This document shows positions 1 to 5,673 of a stretch of DNA of 5,834 nt, in pieces (position 1 is the first letter of the stretch; every line of letters begins with the position of its first letter). This stretch comes from CAZFAP01 sp964516325 (GTDB taxonomy: Bacteria; Auribacterota; JABMQX01): contig CAZFAP010000229.1 in NCBI GenBank assembly GCA_964516325.1, positions 1-5,834 of the forward strand. The letters run 5' to 3'. The translations under genes and the position numbers were made by a program. The notes under the pieces were generated by a model that made no database searches, was not told the DNA's origin, and saw only the letters and a list, made by a program, of their open reading frames with translations.

Positions 1-67
1 CCCGGTCAGGACCGGAAGGTAGCAGCCGTAAGCAATTCCTCCATGTGCCGTGAGGTGCCCCGGAAGG
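1..67 (+). ncRNA. ffs: SRP RNA S-domain segment, partial at window edge (second copy)
   Basis: The first 67 bases match the complete SRP RNA further right at 858-924 with 64 of 67 identical; the first 55 are exact. They hold the helix 8 tip that binds Ffh: a GGAA tetraloop closed by ACC/GGT, followed by the AGCAGCC strand. The three mismatches are at 56, 57 and 61. After about position 67 the similarity ends: the ~48 bases that separate this point from the 3' end in the other copy are not recognisable here, although a loosely similar GTGCGCCGGCC occurs at 82-92. The 5' part lies outside the window, so I cannot tell whether this is a second working SRP RNA with a shorter 3' Alu strand, or a broken duplicate. 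A 10-base palindrome sits at 86-95. Confidence 0.85.
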
Positions 68-122
68 CGGGCAAGCGGAGCGTGCGCCGGCCGGCAACAT
101 CTTTCCCTCGCATGCATGTAAG

Positions 123-151
123 TGGACGGACTCCTGGCGGAGTGATATAAA
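123..151 (+). promoter_or_regulatory. Candidate sigma-70 promoter of hicBA
   Basis: A -35-like TGGACG (123-128, 4 of 6 to consensus) and a -10-like TATAAA (146-151, 5 of 6) are separated by 17 bases. Transcription would start near 158, giving a very short leader before the hicB ATG at 172. The Shine-Dalgarno sequence there is weak (AAGGGCAA region, 160-167). The position directly ahead of a toxin-antitoxin pair supports the call; it remains a consensus match only. Confidence 0.5.
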
Positions 152-171
152 GCAAAGAAAAGGGCAATCCT

Positions 172-387
172 ATGCATAACGAGTTCACGGCGGTCATTGA
201 GCGCGACGGCGAGTGGTACATTGCGTATTGTCCGGAGATCCCGGGAGCGAATGGCCAGGGGAAAACGAAGGAAGAAGCCCGGGAGAGTCTCGCAGAAGCC
301 ATTGCCCTGATCCTTGAGGACCGGCGAGAAGACGGCTTGCGGGGCGTGCCGCCGGACGCCACACATGAAACGGTTACGATCAAGTGA
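172..387 (+). CDS. hicB: HicB-family antitoxin, short single-domain form
   Basis: This 71-residue protein has the HicB N-terminal fold signature. It begins with a strand reading FTAVIERDGEWYIAYCPEIPG (residues 5-25), followed by G-Q-G-K-T-K-E-E-A and a helix with ESLAEAI (38-44). These features are typical of the partly degraded RNase H-like domain that binds and blocks HicA. The family often carries a C-terminal helix-turn-helix or ribbon-helix-helix domain; here the protein ends soon after the first domain, so self-regulation by direct DNA binding is doubtful. Its last codons overlap the hicA start by 4 bases (GTGA), which implies translational coupling. Antitoxin-before-toxin is the reverse of the Escherichia coli hicAB order but is common among short HicB proteins. 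Confidence 0.88.
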   Translation: MHNEFTAVIERDGEWYIAYCPEIPGANGQGKTKEEARESLAEAIALILEDRREDGLRGVPPDATHETVTIK

Positions 388-581
388 AGCGGCACGTGCT
401 GTTGAGGCGCCTTCGCGCGCATGGTTGTTTCCTCAAGCGGGAGGGAAGGTCTCACTCCTTGTGGTGCAATCCACGGAGTGGAGTCGTCGAAGCGGTGCCC
501 AGGCATTCGGAGATTCCAGATAAGCTGGCGCGCAAGATTTGCCTTAACCTCTCTGTTTCTCCGATTGGCAGAGAGGACTGA
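384..581 (+). CDS. hicA: HicA-family mRNA interferase toxin
   Basis: The 65-residue product has the usual HicA length and double-stranded-RNA-binding-like layout. It starts MKRHVLLRRLRAHGC, then has the REGRSHSLW segment whose His24 is the expected catalytic histidine, then the conserved PRH at 39-41, and a final helix LARKIC (48-53). HicA toxins cleave mRNA and tmRNA and stop translation; HicB neutralises them by complex formation. The GTG at 384 is chosen because it gives the standard MKR N-terminus and overlaps the hicB stop. No frame break or missing key residue is seen, so the toxin is probably functional. The pair lies between two SRP RNA copies, an unusual site for a toxin-antitoxin module. 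Confidence 0.88.
   Translation: MKRHVLLRRLRAHGCFLKREGRSHSLWCNPRSGVVEAVPRHSEIPDKLARKICLNLSVSPIGRED
548..576 (+). other. Perfect 8-bp hairpin at the 3' end of hicA
   Basis: CCTCTCTG at 548-555 is exactly complementary to CAGAGAGG at 569-576, with a 13-base loop. The structure overlaps the last codons of hicA and ends 3 bases before its stop codon. There is no T-run after it, so it is not a standard intrinsic terminator. It could protect the mRNA 3' end or be a chance palindrome. Confidence 0.35.
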
Positions 582-709
582 TTGGAGGAGGCGCGATTGG
601 CTCGAATCGAGCGAAAACAGGCATCTGACGCTGCAAGAGGGACTTTCCGAAGAGTCCTATGCCGAAGGAGATAATCTGGCCAGGAAGCAGGAGCAGTGAA
701 AGGTATTTT

Positions 710-979
710 GGCCGCGCTAGGCGGGGAGGTAGCGGTGCCCTGTAACCTGCAACCCGCTATAGCAGGGCGGAATTCCTGATTGAGGTTCTTAGCGGCGGTC
801 GGGGAACCTTGAGGGAAAGCGTTGAATTTCGGGTCTCATGCAATGGAGCGTTGTGAACCCGGTCAGGACCGGAAGGTAGCAGCCGTAAGCAATTCCTCCA
901 TGTGCCGTGAGGCACCCTGGAAGGAGCCGACTCTCATGGGAAACCGGTCGCAGGCGGAACCGATTGAGGGTGCGCGGCC
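710..979 (+). ncRNA. ffs: Large (Alu-containing) bacterial SRP RNA, full length
   Basis: This is the RNA core of the signal recognition particle, which with Ffh targets ribosomes making membrane proteins. The 5' end GGCCGCGC (710-717) pairs perfectly with GCGCGGCC (972-979), giving a molecule of about 270 nt, close to Bacillus subtilis scRNA. The Alu domain is clear at 718-770: GGGGAGGTAGCGGTGCCCTG, then CCCGCTATAGCAGGG, matching the conserved helix 3/4 loops. The S-domain contains the GGTCAGGACC-GGAA-GGT helix 8 tip and AGCAGCC (860-885). Compared with the E. coli tip, the U-A pair next to the tetraloop is exchanged for A-U, a compensated change. A possible -10 (GATAAT, 670-675) lies upstream, but I find no matching -35; a longer precursor processed at both ends is likely. 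dnaX lies 528 bases downstream, as in Firmicutes-like gene order. Confidence 0.96.
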
Positions 980-1077
980 GATCCTATAATTGGGCGAATT
1001 AGGCGGTCGATGTGGCAGTAGGTATGGGCGCGGCTGTATTAGCGTTGCTTGCCCTAATGGGCACCGTTTGTGTCGCT

Positions 1078-1136
1078 GGCATCTTGCCCCCCTTCTGAGG
1101 GCGAGACGCCCTCAGGACAGCCGCCGAGACGGCGGC
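1078..1136 (+). repeat. Cluster of three small palindromes with TCT/AGA loops
   Basis: Three hairpins follow one another. The first is GGCA-TCT-TGCC (1078-1088). The second has a 9-bp perfect stem with an AGA loop (1095-1115, CTGAGGGCG / CGCCCTCAG). The third has a 7-bp perfect stem with an AGA loop (1120-1136, GCCGCCG / CGGCGGC). The shared core CGAGACG in the last two, and its approximate complement in the first, suggests repeated units of one family, one of them inverted. There is no T-run, so this is not an ordinary terminator. I infer a dispersed intergenic palindromic repeat; that it recurs elsewhere in the genome cannot be seen here. Confidence 0.55.
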
Positions 1137-1219
1137 GTTACACCGGGAGTTCTGCCTCGCAAATAGAGCCACACCAGCAGATATGGAGGAGCCTTCGGTT
1201 CGATGAGGAGATGGAGAAA

Positions 1220-1504
1220 ATGACTGTGGCGGAGAGGATCCTTCAGCAGGTGAGGAGGTTGCCAGAGCTGTTGCAGGCTGAGGTGCTCGACTTCGTCGAA
1301 TATCTTGAGTCGAAAGTGGGGCGAGCGAGGGCGGCTGGTGAGGACGAAGCCTGGCAGGCTATGTCTCTTTCTCACGCGATGCGCGGCATGGAGTCGGAGC
1401 CGTCCCTTTACTTGGTGGAGGATCCCAAGGGACAGATCGAGCGTGCGCAGCCGAGTCCTTCAGAAGTAACCGCACAGAACGCGGAGGGTGCGGAGAGAGA
1501 ATAG
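1220..1504 (+). CDS. DUF2281-type antitoxin, orphan, with extra C-terminal tail
   Basis: The 94-residue product starts MTVAERILQQVRRLPE and continues EVLDFVEYLESK (21-32), the typical opening of DUF2281 proteins, which usually act as antitoxins beside RelE- or PemK/VapC-like toxins. The family's second conserved block is also present: W45, then MSLSHAMRGMESEP (48-61) and a Leu-Tyr (63-64). ATG 1220 is chosen over the in-frame ATG at 1211 and the one at 1070 because GAGGAG (1205-1210) is well placed and family members start at this motif; the region before it is palindromic repeat. Family members normally end shortly after the LY..EDLK segment. Here about 20 Pro/Glu/Ala-rich residues follow, ending 3 bases before the dnaX GTG. 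No toxin gene follows, so the gene may be a relic. It may still be co-transcribed with dnaX. Confidence 0.72.
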   Translation: MTVAERILQQVRRLPELLQAEVLDFVEYLESKVGRARAAGEDEAWQAMSLSHAMRGMESEPSLYLVEDPKGQIERAQPSPSEVTAQNAEGAERE

Positions 1505-1507
1505 AGA

Positions 1508-3154
1508 GTGGCGAAGAGAGAGAACGAATATCAGGTTTTGGCGAGGAAGTGGAGACCGCAGACCTTTGAGGAGGTGGTCGGACAGGAGGGGACTGTCCAG
1601 GCGCTGAGGAATGCCATCAAGATGGGGCGGATCGCGCATGCGTACCTTTTCTCCGGACCGAGAGGGACGGGCAAGACGACAATCGCTCGCCTTTTGTCGA
1701 AGGCTCTGAACTGCGAGAAGGGGCCGACGCCGGAGTTCTGCGGCGAGTGCTCGGCGTGCCGAGAGATAACTTCCGGAATCCGCGTGGATGTTTTGGAGAT
1801 AGACGGGGCGTCCAACCGGGGGATTGACGACGTCAAGGCTCTCCGCGAGCACGTGCGGTTCATGCCGACCGGCAGCCGATTCAAGATATACATTATTGAC
1901 GAAGTGCACATGCTCTCGCGAGAGGCTTTCAACGCTCTCCTGAAAACTCTGGAAGAGCCGCCGGGACACGTGAAGTTCATTTTTGCGACGACGGAGCCGC
2001 ACAAGATGCCTGCAACGATTCTTTCGCGCTGTCAGCGGTTTGAGCTGCGGCGGATTCCGTTAGAGAAGATTGTGGCGAGGCTGAAGAAGATTGCTGGGTC
2101 GGAAGGAGTGGAAATTGAGGAGGAGGCGATGGTGGCGATCGCTCGTCGAGCCGAAGGCGCCATGCGGGACGCCGAATCCATTCTCGACCAGGTGATTTCG
2201 TACTGCGGGAAGAAGGTGGATGCGGAGAGCGTGACGTTCCTCCTTGGGCTTGTTGGGACGGAGACGTTCTACGAGATTGACAGGGCGATCCTCGAGGGGA
2301 ATGTCGAGGCGGCGATGAGGGTTGCGGCGAGGATTTTCAGTGAGGGGAAGCACGTCCAGCATTTCGTGGACGAGATGATCGAGCATTATCGCGAGGTGCT
2401 CATCGCCAGGACGACCGCCGCACCCGAGAAGATACTTGAGGTCTCGGCGGAAGAGCTGAAGCGGCTCTCGGAAATGGCGGCGAACTTCTCGGAGGAGCAA
2501 TTGATTTATGCCATTGACCTTCTCGCGGAAGCGCAGATGAAGCTCGCCAACCCCGGTTCCCAGCAGATTGTCCTGGAAGTCGCTCTCGTCCAGCTCGTGC
2601 GGTCGAGGGATCGCATCTCGATTGACGAGCTGATCAAGAAAATAGACGAGGCGGCGGCGAAGGGCGGAGGAATGTCGCTCGAGGAAATGAGCGCCGCTGC
2701 CGCACCGAAAGCATCGGAGCAGCCGGACCTCTTCTCGTCGGTGACGGAACGCGGGAAGGTCACGGACTCGGTGCTGGCGCCGCTCTCGGAAAAAGACGTG
2801 AAAGATTTCGGCTACGTCTGGGGCAAGGTTCTGGACGCTCTCGGGCGGGTTCGACCGAGCCTCAGGGAAAACCTCGCCTTCGGGCGAATCATCAAGTTCG
2901 AGAACGGCGTCCTGACGTTGGGATTTGACCCGAGTCACTCCTTTCACAGGAATCGAGTCGCCGACCAGGAAAATCGGAAGATGGTGGAAGGATTGGTGAA
3001 GGAGAAGCTGGGGGACAAGGTGCGCGTGGTGGTGGAGGAGACCGCTGGCGGCTATTCGGCGGAGGCAAGTTCAGCGGAAAAGGCGAAGGACTTTCCAGTG
3101 GTCAAGAAGGCTGTGGATATTTTCGGTGGGAAGCTAATCAACCGAGGGAGATAG
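1508..3154 (+). CDS. dnaX: DNA polymerase III subunit tau (clamp loader ATPase)
   Basis: DnaX forms the motor of the clamp loader that opens the sliding clamp and links polymerase cores at the replication fork. The 548-residue protein shows the opening YQVLARKWRPQTFEEVVGQ (8-26), Walker A GPRGTGKTT (50-58), a four-cysteine zinc site (C69, C78, C81, C84), Walker B IIDEVH (129-134), the ALLKTLEEPP segment (143-152) and the SRC motif with arginine finger R174. A collar domain follows from about 240 to 375, then an Ala-rich linker and a C-terminal domain from about 425. GTG 1508 gives the conserved N-terminus and follows a GGAGAGAG Shine-Dalgarno sequence (1492-1499). I see no A-AAA-AAG slippery site or long A-run, so a shorter gamma form by frameshifting is not evident. 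Only 4 bases separate its stop from ybaB. Confidence 0.98.
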   Translation: MAKRENEYQVLARKWRPQTFEEVVGQEGTVQALRNAIKMGRIAHAYLFSGPRGTGKTTIARLLSKALNCEKGPTPEFCGECSACREITSGIRVDVLEIDGASNRGIDDVKALREHVRFMPTGSRFKIYIIDEVHMLSREAFNALLKTLEEPPGHVKFIFATTEPHKMPATILSRCQRFELRRIPLEKIVARLKKIAGSEGVEIEEEAMVAIARRAEGAMRDAESILDQVISYCGKKVDAESVTFLLGLVGTETFYEIDRAILEGNVEAAMRVAARIFSEGKHVQHFVDEMIEHYREVLIARTTAAPEKILEVSAEELKRLSEMAANFSEEQLIYAIDLLAEAQMKLANPGSQQIVLEVALVQLVRSRDRISIDELIKKIDEAAAKGGGMSLEEMSAAAAPKASEQPDLFSSVTERGKVTDSVLAPLSEKDVKDFGYVWGKVLDALGRVRPSLRENLAFGRIIKFENGVLTLGFDPSHSFHRNRVADQENRKMVEGLVKEKLGDKVRVVVEETAGGYSAEASSAEKAKDFPVVKKAVDIFGGKLINRGR

Positions 3155-3158
3155 AAGC

Positions 3159-3497
3159 ATGGGCACCGGATTCGCAAAGTTAATGAAGCAAGCCAGGATG
3201 ATGAAAGAGAACTTCGTAAAAACCGATGAGGTGCTCAGAAACCAGTTGGCGGAAGGTTCCGCTGGTGGAGGAGCGGTCAAAGCTGTCGTTAAGGGGAATG
3301 AAAGGCTGGTTTCGATTAAAATAGAGCCCGAGGTATTGAAGTCGGGGGATGTGGAGATGCTCCAGGACCTTATTGTGGCGGCGGTCAATCAGGGTATGGA
3401 CAAGGTCGAGGAGCTTCACAAGGCCGAACTCGACAAGATGACGGCGGGACTGGGTCTGACGGGGAAATCGGAGATGCTGAGAAAGCTGGGCTTGTGA
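3159..3497 (+). CDS. ybaB: YbaB/EbfC family nucleoid-associated protein
   Basis: YbaB/EbfC proteins are small dimeric DNA-binding proteins that coat the nucleoid, with a tweezer-like dimer. The 112-residue product begins MGTGFAKLMKQARMMKENF, the usual Met/Lys-rich N-terminal helix. It then has the diagnostic EGSAGGGAVKAVVKGN (32-47), the strand SIKIEPEV (53-60), the segment VEMLQDLIVAAVN and a C-terminal helix ending in the MTAGLGL segment. ATG 3159 has a GAGGGAG Shine-Dalgarno 8 bases upstream, overlapping the end of dnaX. Placement between dnaX and recR is the conserved arrangement in most bacteria and fits an operon. Length and motifs are normal. Confidence 0.96.
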   Translation: MGTGFAKLMKQARMMKENFVKTDEVLRNQLAEGSAGGGAVKAVVKGNERLVSIKIEPEVLKSGDVEMLQDLIVAAVNQGMDKVEELHKAELDKMTAGLGLTGKSEMLRKLGL

Positions 3498-3534
3498 AGC
3501 CGCGCCGGTCGTTCATTGTTGCCGAAAGGGAAAG

Positions 3535-4152
3535 ATGGAATTTCCGAAGAGCCTGCAATTGTTAATCGCGGAGTTTAAGAAGCTGCCGGGCGTCGGCGAG
3601 AAAAGCGCGCGGCGGTACGCATTCCATCTCCTCGAAGCGGGGCAAGCAGGAATGGAGAAAATGCAGGAGGCGGTCCGCGCGGTGGCGACGAAAGTGCGGC
3701 GGTGCGAGAAATGTGGGGCGCTCTCGGAAGATGCGCTGTGCAATATCTGTTCCGACGAAAGGCGGGAACACAACCTGGTCTGCGTTGTCGAGAATTTCAA
3801 GGACGTCTATCGGGTCGAGGAGACGAAGCAATTTAATGGAGTTTATCACGTGCTGGGCGGGTTGATCTCGCCGCTCGACGGCAGAGGCCCAGAAGCGCTG
3901 CGGATTGCGGAACTGGTGGAAAGAGTGAAAGCGGGGGGCGTCGAGGAAGTCGTCCTTGCCACAAGCTCATCGGTCGAAGGCGACGCGACGTGCCTGTACA
4001 TCGCGAAGATTTTGAAGCCGCTTGGGGTTAAACTCACCCGCCTGGCAGCCGGTCTTCCCGTCGGCGGAGAAATCGAGTCCACCGACCCAAACACCCTCGG
4101 CCGCGCCGTTGCCGGAAGGACGGCGTTCAGCGCCCCTGATGAGGAGCGATAA
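3535..4152 (+). CDS. recR: Recombination mediator protein RecR
   Basis: RecR works with RecO (and RecF) to load RecA on SSB-coated gapped DNA, and forms a ring-shaped DNA clamp. The 205-residue protein has, in order, a helix-hairpin-helix with KLPGVGEKSARRYAFHLL (16-33), a zinc finger (C57, C60, C69, C72), and a Toprim domain with VVEN (84-87), YHVLGG (104-109), SPLDG (112-116) and VEGDAT (147-152). The C-terminal LAAGLPVGGE (170-179) and TLGRAVAGR (187-195) segments are typical. One deviation is that the usual Asn-Pro before the VEG block (as in E. coli TNPTVEGEAT) is replaced by Ser-Ser here. The start at 3535 follows an AAAGGGAAAG purine run and gives the standard N-terminus. It lies 37 bases after ybaB. 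Confidence 0.97.
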   Translation: MEFPKSLQLLIAEFKKLPGVGEKSARRYAFHLLEAGQAGMEKMQEAVRAVATKVRRCEKCGALSEDALCNICSDERREHNLVCVVENFKDVYRVEETKQFNGVYHVLGGLISPLDGRGPEALRIAELVERVKAGGVEEVVLATSSSVEGDATCLYIAKILKPLGVKLTRLAAGLPVGGEIESTDPNTLGRAVAGRTAFSAPDEER

Positions 4153-4193
4153 GCGGAAAGAGCACACCGGCGGAACGGAAGGAAAAGGACAGG

Positions 4194-4877
4194 ATGAAGA
4201 GGATACTGAGAGAGGAAATGATGAGGCAGTTCGGTCTTGTTATTGGGCTTTGGCTGATTTTGGCGATGGGAGCCGCGCTTTGTGCCGAGAAGCTGAGCGA
4301 TTTCAAGGAGAAGGCGCCGAATTTGAATGAGAAGACGCAGGCGGCGCTTCAGTCGGTGGCGTTCAAGGAACTGCGAGACGGTTTCAAGGAAAAGCGGGTG
4401 GCGGTGCGCTTTTTGGAGAAAGGGGCTTACACCGCCAAATTCGTGAACGCAAAGGACAAGAAGGAGTATTTGCTTACGGCGGTGCCGATGGTCTCGTATT
4501 TCGAGGAGGCGGCGCCCCCTCTCGCGGCGCTGATTCTCTCGGACGGGAGCGAGTTTCGGGCGGGCTGGCTGGAGGCGGGGCGAGACCGGGCGGGAAAAAC
4601 CACCTGCTCTTTGCAGACGAGCGCCGGAAAGGCGGCCGCACGCGCGAAGATGATTGAGATGCTGAAAGAGCCCCCTTTGCCAGTGGAGAGGGGCGAAGCC
4701 GCCATCGCCATTGCAAAGAATCCGGAGGGGGATGAAGTCATTTTGATTCTCTGCCGCAGCCCCTATCCGGCGAAAAAGGATGGGGAGATAGAATGCATGG
4801 CGGCAATTTTCTATTCCGGCGACCTTTCATGGGACAAATTCGCCCCCGGCAAACCAGAACCGGAGCCGGACAAATAA
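4194..4877 (+). CDS. Hypothetical exported protein, function unknown
   Basis: I do not recognise this 227-residue product. It has a likely Sec signal peptide: basic N-terminus, hydrophobic stretch at about 13-29, and probable cleavage near ALCA-E (31/32). A cysteine at 30 follows AAL, but Leu in the -1 position does not fit a lipobox, so it is probably periplasmic or secreted rather than a lipoprotein. The mature part is rich in Lys, Glu and Ala and mixes predicted helix (35-65) with strand-like segments such as VAVRFLEKG and EVILILC, ending in a PEPEPDK tail. Inner Met codons at residues 9 and 10 (4218, 4221) sit behind GAGAGAGGA and are alternative starts. It lies 41 bases after recR in the same orientation, so co-transcription is plausible; a role linked to repair is not implied. 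Confidence 0.72.
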   Translation: MKRILREEMMRQFGLVIGLWLILAMGAALCAEKLSDFKEKAPNLNEKTQAALQSVAFKELRDGFKEKRVAVRFLEKGAYTAKFVNAKDKKEYLLTAVPMVSYFEEAAPPLAALILSDGSEFRAGWLEAGRDRAGKTTCSLQTSAGKAAARAKMIEMLKEPPLPVERGEAAIAIAKNPEGDEVILILCRSPYPAKKDGEIECMAAIFYSGDLSWDKFAPGKPEPEPDK

Positions 4878-5062
4878 CCTGATCATGGTGCACCGCGCCT
4901 CGTCTTTGCAAGCCCTGCGGCTGGAGAAAAGGGGCGCTACGTATCGTCAATACTTCCCGACCGGGTTGTCCTCTCGTTTGATGCCGCTGCTACGCGAAGG
5001 CCGGCAGTGGCGTTACCTCTGCGCCCTGCGTCACTTTTCGGTACACTGGCCCGCCTACTCAG

Positions 5063-5476
5063 TCAGCCTTCGAGAGAAAGTGGGGGTCGTCGCGCCCGTC
5101 GCCGAAGCCAGTTGATGGAACGAAGCACCCGAGGACGCGCGACGATCCACCGCTCGAGCCGGTACTTGCCCGGAAAGTTCAGGAGCATGATCCCGACCAG
5201 GATTGTCAATACTCCCTGACCCGGCAGCGCCAGCATGATAATCCCGGCAGCAATCAAGACGTACCCGAGCAGGTTCTTTCCTATCAGCAGCACCCCTCTT
5301 ACGACTATGTGCTGATCACCCCATTGCCTCCTGTGGCGCCTTGTATGTGCGAAATAGTCGGAGGGGATTCGAGCTACCAACAAAGGAATAACTATCAGGG
5401 CCGCAATGAAGGTCACGATTGACACCCCGGCCATCCACCAGATTATTCTCTTGTGACTCTGAATCCACTCGAGCAT
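5063..5476 (-). CDS. Small membrane protein of the PGPGW type
   Basis: The 137-residue protein on the - strand has one hydrophobic segment at about 11-37, a basic loop (HTRRHRRQ, 44-51), then two close membrane segments at about 64-83 and 88-101. Between and after these lies the family hallmark: LPGQG (84-88), LLNFPGKYRLERW (98-110) and then RPRVLRSINWLRRRA (114-128). This arrangement matches the putative transmembrane protein family named PGPGW, whose biochemical role is unknown. The ATG at 5474-5476 is preceded on its own strand by CGAGGTAA. It is convergent to the exported-protein gene ending at 4877, with 185 bases between their ends; I find no clear terminator or RNA gene in that gap. 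The first hydrophobic segment is an N-terminal addition relative to the shortest members as I recall them. Confidence 0.75.
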   Translation of the reverse strand: MLEWIQSHKRIIWWMAGVSIVTFIAALIVIPLLVARIPSDYFAHTRRHRRQWGDQHIVVRGVLLIGKNLLGYVLIAAGIIMLALPGQGVLTILVGIMLLNFPGKYRLERWIVARPRVLRSINWLRRRARRPPLSLEG

Positions 5477-5504
5477 GCGGCTTACCTCGCGATGGCTCAG
5501 CCTG

Positions 5505-5534
5505 ATTATTGACTATGTGGTTACCGAATAACAA
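5505..5534 (-). promoter_or_regulatory. Candidate sigma-70 promoter of the PGPGW-type gene
   Basis: Read on the - strand, TTGTTA (5534-5529) and AATAAT (5510-5505) match the -35 (4 of 6) and -10 (5 of 6) consensus with an 18-base spacer. Transcription would start near 5498, about 22 bases before the start codon. This is a consensus match without further support. Confidence 0.42.
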
Positions 5535-5673
5535 CCTCTGCCTGCCTCGGCTTCGGAATGACACGACCGAGCGAACCCGCGTACAAGCTACGTCGTCCCA
5601 GGGAGTTATGTGCGGTTCTTGTTTCCGTCACGCGTTTCACGTGGTCCCCTATATAGCATCCCGCCTCCCTTCT
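5535..5673. other. Gap between integrase relic and PGPGW-type promoter; nothing recognised
   Basis: This stretch has no coding signal I trust. A + strand frame without stops runs from ATG 5515 to the window end, but its right part is antisense to the integrase relic. A short CACG...CGTG inverted repeat lies at about 5629-5643. I looked for attC-type core sites and found no convincing pair. Confidence 0.4.

Noticed and set aside
421..699. 92-codon frame overlapping hicA
   Set aside because: It overlaps hicA in another frame. The tail after 581 has no known motif and is probably non-coding DNA before the SRP RNA.
1070..1219. Longer start for the DUF2281 gene
   Set aside because: The added N-terminus is Pro/Arg-rich and encoded by the palindromic repeat; the family motif and Shine-Dalgarno sequence support 1220.
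1460..2002. 180-codon open frame on the - strand across the dnaX start
   Set aside because: It is the antisense shadow of the dnaX AAA+ region, with Arg/Ser-rich sequence and no family match.
2790..2815. Possible dnaX frameshift site at the GGAAAAAGAC run
   Set aside because: Only five A's in the phase GAA-AAA; it does not fit the X-XXY-YYZ slippery pattern and no following hairpin is clear.
2060..2947. 295-codon open frame on the - strand inside dnaX
   Set aside because: It is antisense to well-conserved dnaX codons, has no recognisable domain, and its openness is expected from the codon bias of a GC-rich gene.
4878..5062. tRNA or terminator in the convergent gap
   Set aside because: No T-loop signature on either strand and no stem followed by a T-run.
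4885..5115. 76-codon + strand frame after the exported protein
   Set aside because: No Shine-Dalgarno sequence, no recognised motif, and its end overlaps the PGPGW-type gene on the other strand.
5535..5673. Possible attC or attI site near the integrase relic
   Set aside because: No paired core sites of the expected type were found, and attI would be expected at the other end of the integrase gene.
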